In this document: positions 48,605-57,280 of the stretch, one piece after another | Layout: every line of letters begins with the position of its first letter | Numbering within the stretch: the stretch's first letter is position 1 | Assembly: GCF_001580545.1 (NCBI RefSeq) | Contig: NZ_LRBG01000010.1 | Location: 1-64,000 of the forward strand | Reading direction: 5' to 3' | Source of the DNA: Paraburkholderia monticola | GTDB lineage: Bacteria > Pseudomonadota > Gammaproteobacteria > Burkholderiales > Burkholderiaceae | Length of the DNA stretch: 64,000 bases | The notes under the pieces: model-generated | The model's input: the letters and a program-made list of their open reading frames with translations, nothing else | What the model was told of the DNA's origin: nothing | Databases searched by the model: none | Position numbers and translations under genes: made by a program

Positions 48605-49864
48605 TCATGCGGCGGCGCGGCTCGCGCCGAGGACCTTGCCCTTCGTTTCCGGCAGGCACAACGCGGCGACGATCACGAGCAGATACCCTGAGCCCGCGAC
48701 GATGCCCATTGCTTTCACGAGCGTCATCGTCTGCGCGAAGATGCCGACGAGTATCGGGAAGAACGAGCCGAGCCCGCGCCCGAGGTTGTAGCAGAAGCCT
48801 TGCCCCGAGCCGCGGATCTCATTCGGATACAGCTCCGACAGATACGCGCCGATGCCCGCGAAAATGCCCTGCACGACGATGCCGAGCGGGAAGCCGAGCG
48901 CGAGCATCATCGTGTCGGTGATCGGCAGCATCGTGTAGACCATGCCGAGCACGAACGAGCCGACCGCGAACAGCACGAACGACGCGCGCCGGCCGATCCT
49001 GTCGCACAGAATCGCGCCGACGATATAGCCGGCGAACGAACCGACGATCAGCACGATCAGATAGCCGCTCGTGTTGAACACCGACAGATGGCGCACGGTT
49101 TTCAGATAGGTGGGCAGCCACGTCGTGATCGCATAGTAGCCGCCGAGCATGCCGGTGCACAGCGCGCTGCCGAGCAGTGTCGTCTTCAGATGCGCGGCCG
49201 AGAAGATCTGCATGAAGTGCGCGGTGTTGAAGCCGCTTTCGCGCGCGCGACGCGTCGCGAGAAAGATCTCGGGGTCGCTGACGTTGCGGCGGATATAGAT
49301 GATCCACGCGGCGGGCAGCAGGCCCACCCAGAAGCACGCACGCCACGCGTACTGTTCCGGCAGCAGCGCGAACGCCGCCCAATAGACGATCGCCGCGGTC
49401 GCCCAGCCGAACGACCAGCTGCTCTGCACGGTGCCGACCGCTTTCGCGCGATGCTGCGGCGAGCGGATCGTCTCCGCCATCATGATCGTCACGACCGACC
49501 ATTCGCCGCCGAAGCCGATGCCCTGCAGCGTGCGTGTGGTAAGCAACTGCCAGAACGACTGCGTGAAGCCCGACAGGAACGTGAAGATCGCAAAGGTGGC
49601 GATCGTCCATTGCAGCACACGGATGCGGCCGTGGCGATCGGCGAGAATGCCCGCGAGCCAGCCGCCGATCGCCGACGAAATCAGCGAGCTGGTGGCGATC
49701 ATGCCCGCTTCGCTTTTGCTCATGCCCCATGTCGCGATCAGCGTCGGAATCAGGAACGAGTAGATCATGAAGTCGAATGCGTCGACCGCGTAGCCGCCGA
49801 ATCCGGCGTAAAGTGTGCGACGCTCGCGCGGGGTCAGCTCGGTGAACCATTGGAGAGAAGACAT
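48605..49864 (-). CDS. MFS transporter, aromatic acid/metabolite:H+ symporter type
   Basis: Protein of 419 residues with twelve membrane segments. The MFS signature between helices 2 and 3 is GILADRHGRIRVL and the matching one in the second half is ILCDRIGRRASF. The opening GGYAVDAFDFMIYSFLIPTL, with an aspartate in helix 1, is typical of the AAHS and sialate/lactate transporter families. It precedes dadA in the same direction, so it may import a substrate or amino acid for that enzyme; that link is inference. Confidence 0.85.
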   Translation of the reverse strand: MSSLQWFTELTPRERRTLYAGFGGYAVDAFDFMIYSFLIPTLIATWGMSKSEAGMIATSSLISSAIGGWLAGILADRHGRIRVLQWTIATFAIFTFLSGFTQSFWQLLTTRTLQGIGFGGEWSVVTIMMAETIRSPQHRAKAVGTVQSSWSFGWATAAIVYWAAFALLPEQYAWRACFWVGLLPAAWIIYIRRNVSDPEIFLATRRARESGFNTAHFMQIFSAAHLKTTLLGSALCTGMLGGYYAITTWLPTYLKTVRHLSVFNTSGYLIVLIVGSFAGYIVGAILCDRIGRRASFVLFAVGSFVLGMVYTMLPITDTMMLALGFPLGIVVQGIFAGIGAYLSELYPNEIRGSGQGFCYNLGRGLGSFFPILVGIFAQTMTLVKAMGIVAGSGYLLVIVAALCLPETKGKVLGASRAAA

Positions 49865-50235
49865 GTTTTGTTGTGGTCTCCAGGTTTCTTTTGCCTGCGG
49901 GGGCTGGATGGTAGGGTGTCCGTATTCTACGAGGATGCCGCGTCGTGCCGCCAGTTGGGGCCAAAAATGGCATCGATGCGGTAACAGACGCTAAGGCAAC
50001 GCAAACGTAAGGAAATCAGTGGCACATGCGTGCGGAGCGACGAATCACGTGGCTCGCGTGCTCGCGTGCTCGCGCGCCGTCGCGGCCCGATGCGCGCGGC
50101 ATGGATCGGAGGGCAACCGTCCCTCTTTTTTTCTTACTAACCCCTACGATGTAACGCAAAACTTATTGGTCACCGTTAAACTGCGTCTGCAGCCCGGCTG
50201 CCCCACCCATTCTTCCTAGACACCTGCCGCCCCCG
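49865..50235. other. Intergenic region between the MFS gene and the phosphatase-like gene
   Basis: About 370 bases between divergent genes. An 8-base unit GCTCGCGT is repeated three times in tandem at 50052-50075 (last base differs). Promoters for both directions should lie here, but no convincing -35/-10 pair was found by eye. Confidence 0.5.
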
Positions 50236-51183
50236 ATGTCCGTTATTGCGAAATACCGTTCGCCTTTCCGCGCCGCTGCGAGCACGACCGTGCCCGTGAA
50301 GCGGGACATGCTGGGCGAACCGTCGGCGGGGCGGCGGCGCTTTCTCAAGGGCTCGGCGGGGGCGATGCTGGCCGCGGGTTTCGGCAGCACGCTGCTGTCA
50401 GCGTGCGGCGGCAGTCTCGAAGTGGATCAGCCGGAGACGCCGCGCCTCGTGTCGGTTACCAATTTCCGCGATGTCGGCGGCGCGGGTGCCGGCTATCTGA
50501 CTGTCGACGGCAAGCAGATGCGGCGCGGCGTGTTCTATCGCGCGAACGTGCTGACGCTGAGCGGCACGGACGCGGCGACGCTCGACAAGCTCGGCATCGT
50601 GTCGGTCTACGACCTGCGCACGCCCGCCGAAATCACGCGCACCGCCGACGTGCTGCCGATGGGCGCGACTTCGTCCACGCTGAACGTGCTCGGCACCAAC
50701 GACTTCATCGCGCCCCCGGTCGAAACCGCCGCCGACGCCGTCGCGTTCATGCAGGCGCAGGCGCGCGCGTATGTGACGGGTGCCCCGCAGCGAGCCGCTT
50801 TTGGCGCGCTGCTCGGTGCGCTCGCCAATGGCACGGGCGCGCAGCTGTTCCATTCGAATGCGGGCAAGGATCGCACCGGCTGGGTCGCGGCGCTATTGCT
50901 CAGCATCGCGAATGTGCCGCTCGATGTGATCCTGCAGGACTATGTGCTGAGCAACGTCTATCTCGGGTCATCGATCGCCGCGCAAACCAGCACGCTGCGC
51001 GCGCAGCAAGGCGCGGCCATCGCGACGGCGAGAGCGCCTTTGCTCGACGTCGACGAGAATTATCTGCAAGCGGGCTTCGACCAGGTGCAAGCGAGCTACG
51101 GCACGATGACGAGCTATCTGACGCAAGGCCTCGGTCTTGCCACGGCGACCATCGAGGCGCTGCACAATCGGCTCGTGCATTGA
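50236..51183 (+). CDS. Tat-exported tyrosine-phosphatase-fold lipoprotein, catalytic Cys replaced by Ser
   Basis: Protein of 315 residues of the bacterial tyrosine phosphatase (Y_phosphatase3) family. The N-terminus has a twin-arginine motif RRRFLKG (33-39), a hydrophobic stretch and a lipobox LSAC (C57). The domain has NFRDVGG, RRGVFYRAN, VYDLRTPAEI and the P-loop. That loop reads HSNAGKDRTGW (206-216), where active members have HCxAGKDRTG, so the nucleophile is S207. All other loop residues are intact. It may bind rather than cleave phosphate, or the change may be a sequencing error. Confidence 0.85.
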   Translation: MSVIAKYRSPFRAAASTTVPVKRDMLGEPSAGRRRFLKGSAGAMLAAGFGSTLLSACGGSLEVDQPETPRLVSVTNFRDVGGAGAGYLTVDGKQMRRGVFYRANVLTLSGTDAATLDKLGIVSVYDLRTPAEITRTADVLPMGATSSTLNVLGTNDFIAPPVETAADAVAFMQAQARAYVTGAPQRAAFGALLGALANGTGAQLFHSNAGKDRTGWVAALLLSIANVPLDVILQDYVLSNVYLGSSIAAQTSTLRAQQGAAIATARAPLLDVDENYLQAGFDQVQASYGTMTSYLTQGLGLATATIEALHNRLVH

Positions 51184-51209
51184 CGCGCTTCTAACTTTCC
51201 GACGGCGCA

Positions 51210-51241
51210 AAAAAAAGTCCGCCCCAGGGGTGCGGGCGGAC
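51210..51241 (-). terminator. Intrinsic terminator after the histidine kinase gene
   Basis: GTCCGCCC and GGGCGGAC flank a GC-rich loop at about 51217-51241. On the minus strand the stem is followed by a run of eight T, so it ends the kinase transcript. Confidence 0.85.
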
Positions 51242-51362
51242 CGGGAAGGGCGGCATCGAGGTTGCCAGGTGCGACTATAAGGCCATCGCCCCCGCCAGAG
51301 TCGGTGCGGTAAGGACCGGAAAGTACCTCGGTCCGCTCACCGTTCGCTGCCTGCGTCCATCC

Positions 51363-52697
51363 TCATGACAGTGCCGGATCCACCGGCAATTCGATCCGTA
51401 CGTCGAGCCCGCCGCGCGCGTGATTGCGCACGAGGCAGCGTCCGCCGCGATCGTGCGCGAGCCGCGCGACGATCGCGAGACCGAGTCCGCAATGGCCCTC
51501 GCCGCCACGCGCGGCATCGAGCCGCACGAACGGCTTCATCGCCGCGGCGATGCGGTCGTCGGGAATGCCGGGGCCATGATCGCGCACGCTGATGCTCCAA
51601 TGACGATCGTTGCGCGCGGTTGAAATTTCCACCGGTGCCATGCCGTGTTCGAGCGCGTTGTCGACGAGGTTCGTCACGAGCCGGTCGAGCAGCGTGCGCG
51701 GCAGCGTGAACGAGGGGCCGGCGCGTAGATCGAGCGCGAACAATGGGGGTTCGGCGGCTTCGGTGGCGCTAGCGGTGTCCACGGCTTCGGGCATTTCCGC
51801 GACCTCGGCGGCTTGCGTGGAGTCACCCGAGGAAAACTGCTCGCGCAAGAACTCGTCGACTTCGACGGGGGGGCCGGCGTCCGCCGATTGACCCGCGAAT
51901 TCGAGAAACTGCTGGACGATATTGGTCAGTGAATCCACGTCGCGGATCAGGCCCGCGCGCTCGCTTTCGTCCACCAGCACGCTCGCGCGCAGCTTCAGGC
52001 GCGTGAGCGGTGCCTTCAGATCGTGCGCGACGCCAGCGAGCATCACCGCCTGGTCGTCGCCGGCTTCGTTCAGGCGCCGCATCATGTCGTTGAACGAGCC
52101 GATCAGATCGCGCAGTTCGCGCGGGCCGTGCACCGGCACGGGTTCGGGCCGGCCGCCCGAGCCGAACGCGCGCGATGCATCGGCGACGCGCGACAACGGC
52201 CGTTGCATCTGCCACACCGCGAACAGCGACAGGATCAGCCCGGCGAGCAGCATCGAGACCGATTCGATCAGGAACCGCGGCGGCGGCGGAACGTCGGCCG
52301 GCACGACGACCCAGTTGGACTTGCCCGGAAACAATACCCACAGTTGCGGTGGGTGCAGATCGTCGACGGCGATCTGCGTGCCGGGCGGCAGATTCTCGCG
52401 CAGGTGCCGGCTCAGCTCGACCAGCATATGCTCGTGCGGCTCGCGCAGATGCACGCTGGTCGGCATGTTCCAGGTGGGCACCAGATGCACGCGCATCGCG
52501 GGCGCGAGCGCGGTGCCCTTGATCGGCTCGCCGTTGATCGCCTGCAGCACGAGCAGGATGCCGCGCGCGAAGCCGTCGATTTCATGGCGCGGCGGCTGCA
52601 TCGATACCAACACGAACCAGCTCGCCTGAATCGCGAACAGCACTACCGTCGACAGCAATGCCATTCTGCCGAACAGTGTGTTCAGCGGATTTTTCAT
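51363..52697 (-). CDS. Sensor histidine kinase, EnvZ type
   Basis: Protein of 444 residues. A membrane helix (about 10-35), a periplasmic domain of some 120 residues, a second helix, and a HAMP segment (RPLSRVADASRAFG) lead to the phosphoacceptor VAHDLKAPLTRLKLR. The ATP domain has NLVDNALEHG, DHGPGIPDD and GEGHCGLGLAIV. An alanine- and glutamate-rich insert lies between the two. The ATG at 52697 overlaps the stop of the response regulator gene (ATGA). The signal is unknown. Confidence 0.92.
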   Translation of the reverse strand: MKNPLNTLFGRMALLSTVVLFAIQASWFVLVSMQPPRHEIDGFARGILLVLQAINGEPIKGTALAPAMRVHLVPTWNMPTSVHLREPHEHMLVELSRHLRENLPPGTQIAVDDLHPPQLWVLFPGKSNWVVVPADVPPPPRFLIESVSMLLAGLILSLFAVWQMQRPLSRVADASRAFGSGGRPEPVPVHGPRELRDLIGSFNDMMRRLNEAGDDQAVMLAGVAHDLKAPLTRLKLRASVLVDESERAGLIRDVDSLTNIVQQFLEFAGQSADAGPPVEVDEFLREQFSSGDSTQAAEVAEMPEAVDTASATEAAEPPLFALDLRAGPSFTLPRTLLDRLVTNLVDNALEHGMAPVEISTARNDRHWSISVRDHGPGIPDDRIAAAMKPFVRLDAARGGEGHCGLGLAIVARLAHDRGGRCLVRNHARGGLDVRIELPVDPALS

Positions 52698-53434
52698 GCG
52701 CTCGGGGCGGCCTCGTCCTCGAAGGGCGTGCCGTTGGCGTCGGGCACGAACACGTAGCCCTTGCCGCGCACCGTTTGCACGTAGCACGGGTTCGACGGGT
52801 CGTTCTCGATCACGCGGCGCAGGCGCCAGATCGGCACGTCGAGGCTGCGGTCGCGGAACGCGAGGTTGTCGCGATGCACGAGATCGTGAATCAGCACGCG
52901 CGACAGCACCTTGTACGGGTTGTTGACGAAGATCTTCAGCAGCGCGAATTCGCTGTCGCGCAGCGGCAGCTTGGCGTCGTCGCGGGTCAGCGAGCGCGTG
53001 GCGAAGTCGAGTTCGAACGGACCGAAGCGATAGCGCTTGCGTGCTTCCGGCGCACTCGTAGTGGATGGCCCGCGCCGGCGCAGCACGGTCTGGATGCGCA
53101 CCAGCAACTCGCGCGGATCGAACGGCTTCGTCAGATAGTCGTCCGCCCCAAGCGACAGACCGACGATGCGGTCCGCCACCGTGCCGCGCGCGGTCACGAA
53201 GATCACCGGGATGTCGTCGCCGGCGGCGCGCAACGCCGTGAGCGCGCGCAGGCCGTCGGTGTTCGGCATCATGATGTCGAGCACGACGACCGACGGCCGC
53301 TCGCGCTCGAGACGACGCTGCAAATGGGTGCCGTCATGCAGCACGGACGCATCGAAGCCGTTCGACTGCAGAAACTTGCAAAGCAGATCGCGTACGACCG
53401 GATCGTCGTCGACGATAAGGACCTGTGGATTCAT
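52694..53434 (-). CDS. OmpR-family response regulator
   Basis: Protein of 246 residues: a receiver domain with phosphoacceptor D53 in VVVLDIMMP, T in FVTARG and K in LTKPFDP, then a winged-helix DNA-binding domain ending YVQTVRGKGYVFVPD. It is the partner of the kinase encoded next, by overlap and order. It is clearly related to the second regulator at 55722-56465. Confidence 0.94.
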   Translation of the reverse strand: MNPQVLIVDDDPVVRDLLCKFLQSNGFDASVLHDGTHLQRRLERERPSVVVLDIMMPNTDGLRALTALRAAGDDIPVIFVTARGTVADRIVGLSLGADDYLTKPFDPRELLVRIQTVLRRRGPSTTSAPEARKRYRFGPFELDFATRSLTRDDAKLPLRDSEFALLKIFVNNPYKVLSRVLIHDLVHRDNLAFRDRSLDVPIWRLRRVIENDPSNPCYVQTVRGKGYVFVPDANGTPFEDEAAPSA

Positions 53435-53828
53435 GGCGAAATTCTAGACTGGCGCGCCCGACGCGCGACCGGGCATTTCCTTACCAACACTTACTGTGTA
53501 CCGCGCGGCGCTGGCGGGCTCGCGCCGCGGGGGCAGATCACCGGAAGTTCAGCGCTTACTTTAGCACTGCCTGATCCCGCTACCCGCAACAACCGGCACG
53601 CGATGACAACAGTCGGCAAGCACTCGAAAGCACTCGCAAGCGCGCGGAACGGTTCGTAACAACCGCGCGAAAGCGTGCTTTGCTTCGCCCATGGTCGGCA
53701 CTTGCGCGGCGCGATGATTCGTTCCGCAGCACGTCGCGCCGCACGCCGAACGAGGCCCGCAGCCTCGTCGACGGTGCGCGGCGTTCAACCGACACAGGTG
53801 CGCAAAGCGCGCCTTCGCGAGGCCCATC
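53435..53828. other. Intergenic region upstream of the response regulator
   Basis: About 390 bases between the regulator (minus) and small plus-strand genes. A direct repeat AAGCACTCG occurs at 53618-53626 and 53628-53636, period 10, the spacing OmpR-type regulators prefer. Nothing else is recognised. Confidence 0.5.
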
Positions 53829-54020
53829 ATGACGATCCACAACACGCTCAATTCCACGCCCTTCTCCTCGCTGGCGAATACCTCGCCTAAGGAGAAGGCC
53901 GCCACTTCAAACTCCACCGGCGCCACGGCGAAATCGCAGCAGAGCGCCGCGCTTGCGCAACCCGAGCAACGTGCGGCCGGGACGGGGCTGATCGGTCATC
54001 TGGTCAACACGACCGCGTGA
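53829..54020 (+). CDS. Small hypothetical protein
   Basis: Open frame of 63 residues beginning MTIHNTLNSTPFSSLANTS, rich in serine, threonine, alanine and glutamine, no membrane segment or cysteine. GCGAGG about 10 bases upstream is a modest ribosome site. It precedes a chain of small exported proteins in the same direction. It is not recognised, and it may not be a real gene, although its composition differs from the usual arginine-rich shadow frames. Confidence 0.4.
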   Translation: MTIHNTLNSTPFSSLANTSPKEKAATSNSTGATAKSQQSAALAQPEQRAAGTGLIGHLVNTTA

Positions 54021-54035
54021 GCTGACGAGGTCCGC

Positions 54036-54233
54036 GTGCCGTTACCAAGAACTCCTGAGCATCGGCGGCGTGCCGTGGCGTGGCTCGTTTTCGGCGTGCT
54101 GCTGCTGCCGCTCGGTGGCTGCGGCGCCGCGGCGCTGCCGTGCCGGGTCACAGCGGCGACCCTGAAGGTGCTGCCGGTCGTCGGCCATGCGGCGGCGACG
54201 CCTTTCGACATGTGCGCTTCCGCAATCGATTGA
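54036..54233 (+). CDS. Small lipoprotein
   Basis: Protein of 65 residues starting at GTG 54036, with GACGAGG upstream. A basic start and hydrophobic stretch end in a lipobox LGGC (C29); the mature part has only 36 residues (GAAALPCRVTAATLKVLPVV and on) with two more cysteines. Short lipoproteins of this kind are known in Burkholderiaceae without assigned function. It is 3 bases before the next exported protein. Confidence 0.7.
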   Translation: MPLPRTPEHRRRAVAWLVFGVLLLPLGGCGAAALPCRVTAATLKVLPVVGHAAATPFDMCASAID

Positions 54234-54236
54234 ATC

Positions 54237-54959
54237 ATGATGCTCACCCGGATGGTTTGTGCCCTGGCGCTGCTCGGCGGCGTGCTGTCGTGCGCCGCGC
54301 AGGCGCAACCCGTTGCGCGCCGCGCGAACGCGCCTAGTGCGGCCGGCGCGGCATCGAATCGTGTCGTCACCGACACGCGCCGGCGCTCGCAGGATGCGCC
54401 GTTTTCGTTTCGCGGCGTCGCGCTCGGCATCACGATCGACGAATTCCGCGCGGGCTCCGCCGTGCGCGCGACGCCGCTCGGCAGCGTGCCGATCTGCGAG
54501 ACCGACGTGCAGGCCGGTGCGCTCGGTATGCGGCTGAAGTCGCCCGACAGTCTCAGCGTCGCGTGCCGCTGGGCGCATCGCGATGATGAGCGCTGGACGG
54601 TGTCGCAAGCGGTGGTCGATGGCGCGCCGGCGCTCGAACACGTGATGCGCTTCACACGCATCGACGGACAGGGTGCGCTGCGGCTCTACGAGATGTCGTT
54701 CGTGATCGACGAGCTGACCGCCGAAGATCTGCGCGACGCGCTCGAAGACCGTTACGGGCCGCCGCGTCTCGCGACGCGCAACGCCGCGGCGCCGGGTGCG
54801 ATGCCGATGTACGTCTGGGAGAACGCGGTGAGTTCGATCACGCTGTGCTTTCTGCCGGGCAGCCGTAACGGCACGCTCACGTATCTGCTGAAGGGCTCGG
54901 ACGCGTGGATGAAAGCGGTCCTGAGACAGTGGCAGGCAAGCGGCGCCGACGCAGGCTGA
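54237..54959 (+). CDS. Exported protein of unknown function
   Basis: Protein of 240 residues with a signal peptide (MVCALALLGGVLSCAAQAQ). The mature part begins with a low-complexity stretch, then FSFRGVALGITIDEFRA, a pattern found in several periplasmic proteins of unknown role, and PICETD, VACRWAH and ITLCFLPG with three cysteines that could form disulfides. It follows the small lipoprotein directly and precedes the FlgH paralogue by 53 bases. Start at the first of two ATGs (54237, 54240). Confidence 0.75.
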   Translation: MMLTRMVCALALLGGVLSCAAQAQPVARRANAPSAAGAASNRVVTDTRRRSQDAPFSFRGVALGITIDEFRAGSAVRATPLGSVPICETDVQAGALGMRLKSPDSLSVACRWAHRDDERWTVSQAVVDGAPALEHVMRFTRIDGQGALRLYEMSFVIDELTAEDLRDALEDRYGPPRLATRNAAAPGAMPMYVWENAVSSITLCFLPGSRNGTLTYLLKGSDAWMKAVLRQWQASGADAG

Positions 54960-55012
54960 CGATTGGCCGGCATGCGTGATTTCCATTCCATCTTTCTCGC
55001 CACGGAGCCAGC

Positions 55013-55684
55013 ATGACCGCGCTACGTCTCACCCTCGCGCTCGGCGTCGCGAGTTGTTTCGCGGCCTGTTCGAGCACGCGAACCAATTCGATCGTCGAAA
55101 CCCCGATGGCGCCGCCGCTCGCGTCGGTGCCGTTGAACGTCAACACCCAGGGCGCGATCTATCAGGCCGGTGCGCCGCTGCTGCTGTACGAGACGCCGCG
55201 CGCGCAGCACATCGGCGACGTGCTGACGATCCGCTTGTCGGAATCGTATAGCGGCACCAACAGCGCGAACGCTTCGGCGAGTCGCGCGAGCAGCATCACA
55301 GCAAGCGCCGCCGACCAGTCGACCAATGCCGCCGCGCGGCTCGCGAGACTGTTCAACATCGGCTCGGCCAGCACCGACTACAAAGGGCAAGGCAATCTGA
55401 GCGACATCAGCGACATGACCGGCACACTCGCCGTGACCGTGATCGGCACGGTGTCGGGCGGCAACCTCGTGGTGTCGGGCGAGAAGATGATCGCGATGAG
55501 CGGTACCCGTGACCGGCTGCGGCTGTCGGGTATCGTCAATCCAAAGGATATCGAAGCGGGGAATTACGTCGCGTCGAGCAAGGTCGCGAACGCGCGCATC
55601 GAACAGGCGGGCGTCGGCATGGTGAACGATGCGACGACGATGGGATGGTTGCAGAGGATGTTTTTGAGCGTGCTGACGTTTTGA
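55013..55684 (+). CDS. FlgH-family L-ring lipoprotein, stand-alone paralogue
   Basis: Protein of 223 residues. A lipoprotein signal ends CFAAC (C19). The FlgH pattern is strong: GAIYQAG, then PRAQHIGDVLTIRLSES, LVVSGEKMIAMSG, RLSGIVNPKDIEAGNYV, ARIEQAGVGMVNDA and GWLQRMFLSVL at the end. FlgH forms the outer-membrane ring of the flagellar basal body, but no other flagellar gene is in the window, so this may be a second copy with another role. It converges on a response regulator gene 37 bases away. Confidence 0.85.
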   Translation: MTALRLTLALGVASCFAACSSTRTNSIVETPMAPPLASVPLNVNTQGAIYQAGAPLLLYETPRAQHIGDVLTIRLSESYSGTNSANASASRASSITASAADQSTNAAARLARLFNIGSASTDYKGQGNLSDISDMTGTLAVTVIGTVSGGNLVVSGEKMIAMSGTRDRLRLSGIVNPKDIEAGNYVASSKVANARIEQAGVGMVNDATTMGWLQRMFLSVLTF

Positions 55685-55721
55685 CCGTCAGCAGCGCCAT
55701 GGGCTCGATCAACCTCTGCCG

Positions 55722-56465
55722 CTAGCCAAGCGGCGGCGCAAGCCCGCGCTCGGCCGCGCCGATCTCGCCGTCCGGCACGAACACATAGCCGCGTCCCCAC
55801 ACCGTCTGCACGTAGCGTGGTTCCGAAGGATCCACTTCGATCAGCCGCCGCAAACGCCAGATCGACACGTCGAGGCTGCGATTGCGGTGCGCTTCGCTAT
55901 TGCCGTGCAGCTTTTCGAGCAGTTGCGCGCGCGTGAGCACGGTCATCGCGTGCGTGACGAACACCTTCAGCATCGCGAACTCGCTCGAACGCAGCGTGAT
56001 GCGTTCGCCGTCGCGGCGCAGTTCGCGCGCGGGGAAGTTCACTTCGAAGCGGCCGAAATGATAGGGCGCGCGCTGCTCGGGCGCGCCCGGTGCAACGGAG
56101 CCGCGACGCCGCAGCACGGTGCGAATCCGCGCGACGAGCTCGCTTGGCTCGAACGGCTTGCCGAGATAATCGTCGGCGCCGAGTTCGAGGCCGATCACGC
56201 GATCGATCGGTTCGGCGCGCGCGGTCAGCAGGATCACGGGAATGTCGTCGCCGGCAACACGCAAGGCGCGCAGCGCGCTGATGCCGTCGAGCTCCGGCAT
56301 CATGATGTCGAGCACGACTAGCGCGGGACGCTCGTGCTGCAATCGGCGCTGCAATGCCAGGCCGTTTTCGAGCGTGGCAACGTTGAAGCCGCGTCCGTGC
56401 AGATATTCGCTGACGAGCTGGCGGACGACGGGATCGTCATCGACGATCAGGATGGTCTGGTTCAT
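55722..56465 (-). CDS. OmpR-family response regulator without adjacent kinase
   Basis: Protein of 247 residues with D53 in VVLDIMMPELDG, the receiver lysine in LGKPFEPS, and a winged-helix domain ending YVQTVWGRGYVFVPD. It shares the layout and many stretches with the regulator at 52694-53434 (LIVDDDPVVR, LDIMMP, SIWRLRR), which suggests duplication. No kinase gene adjoins it; it might be served by the kinase at 51363 or another one. Confidence 0.92.
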   Translation of the reverse strand: MNQTILIVDDDPVVRQLVSEYLHGRGFNVATLENGLALQRRLQHERPALVVLDIMMPELDGISALRALRVAGDDIPVILLTARAEPIDRVIGLELGADDYLGKPFEPSELVARIRTVLRRRGSVAPGAPEQRAPYHFGRFEVNFPARELRRDGERITLRSSEFAMLKVFVTHAMTVLTRAQLLEKLHGNSEAHRNRSLDVSIWRLRRLIEVDPSEPRYVQTVWGRGYVFVPDGEIGAAERGLAPPLG

Positions 56466-56566
56466 TCAGGTCATCTTAGTGATGCGCGCGGGGCGCGCAA
56501 AGCGCATACCGCTTTCCATTCCTTTCCCGTGTAAGGCAGCGCAAGCAGAAGCCATGCTGCGGGGAC

Positions 56567-57250
56567 TCAGTGGGTCGGGGGGAAGGCCTGCGAGGTTTGC
56601 AGGGTCTGCGCTTGCTGTACTTGCCGCGAAAAATCGCTGCGATCGACGACCATCCGCTCGATCAGTCCGCCGAGCTTCACCGAGGCCGATGAGAAGCGGT
56701 CGGTGTTCAGGCCGCCTGTCTGATAGCGCGCGGTGACGAGAATGCGGCCGCTCTGGATCAGCGTCAGATCGATGATCGACAGGTACTGGATCGATTCGTC
56801 GCTGAACGAGCGGCGGCCGTAGTCGATCGCGGCGTTGTAGACGAGCCGCGCCTCGCAGCCGGCGGGCGAGGTGCCCGGATTGTAGACGTCCGAACGAATC
56901 CCGCGCCGCTCGAGCGCCAACTGCAGCGCCGGCACGAAATCGCCGACCGACACGGTCGGGTTCACTTCGATACAGACGTGTTGCAGATCCGCGGGCCGTC
57001 CGTTGACGAAGGTCGGCGACGAGTAGTTCGACGCGATCGCGTAGCCGGCCTGAATCACGGAGCCGGTGGCGTCGGCGGCCTGGATCAGCGTCCAGGCGCA
57101 GCCGTGGAGCCCGAGCGTCAGCGTCGCGGCGAACGTCGCGAGCGCGGCTCGCGCGCAACGGCCGCGGGATCTCGGCGAGACGATCAGGCCCAGCCGCGCC
57201 CGAAAAGCACGCGCGCCAGCGGACGCGCGCACGATCGGCGACGAGGTCAT
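56567..57250 (-). CDS. Putative lipoprotein (Sbal_3080-like)
   Basis: From the ATG at 57250 the protein has 227 residues; an ATG at 57274 would add eight. A long basic N-terminus leads to a hydrophobic stretch and a lipobox-like LHGC (C59 counted from 57274). The mature part has HVCIEVNPTVSVGDFVPALQLALERRG followed by SDVYNPGTSPAGCEARLVYNA, similar to what I recall of the Sbal_3080 lipoprotein family. Function unknown. It lies just downstream of another exported protein gene. Confidence 0.65.
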   Translation of the reverse strand: MTSSPIVRASAGARAFRARLGLIVSPRSRGRCARAALATFAATLTLGLHGCAWTLIQAADATGSVIQAGYAIASNYSSPTFVNGRPADLQHVCIEVNPTVSVGDFVPALQLALERRGIRSDVYNPGTSPAGCEARLVYNAAIDYGRRSFSDESIQYLSIIDLTLIQSGRILVTARYQTGGLNTDRFSSASVKLGGLIERMVVDRSDFSRQVQQAQTLQTSQAFPPTH

Positions 57251-57280
57251 GAGGCGGCGTCCGTTGGCGGTCACCAGAGC

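Noticed and set aside
55013..55684. Start of a flagellar operon at the FlgH gene
   Set aside because: Neither side carries flagellar genes; downstream is a convergent response regulator.
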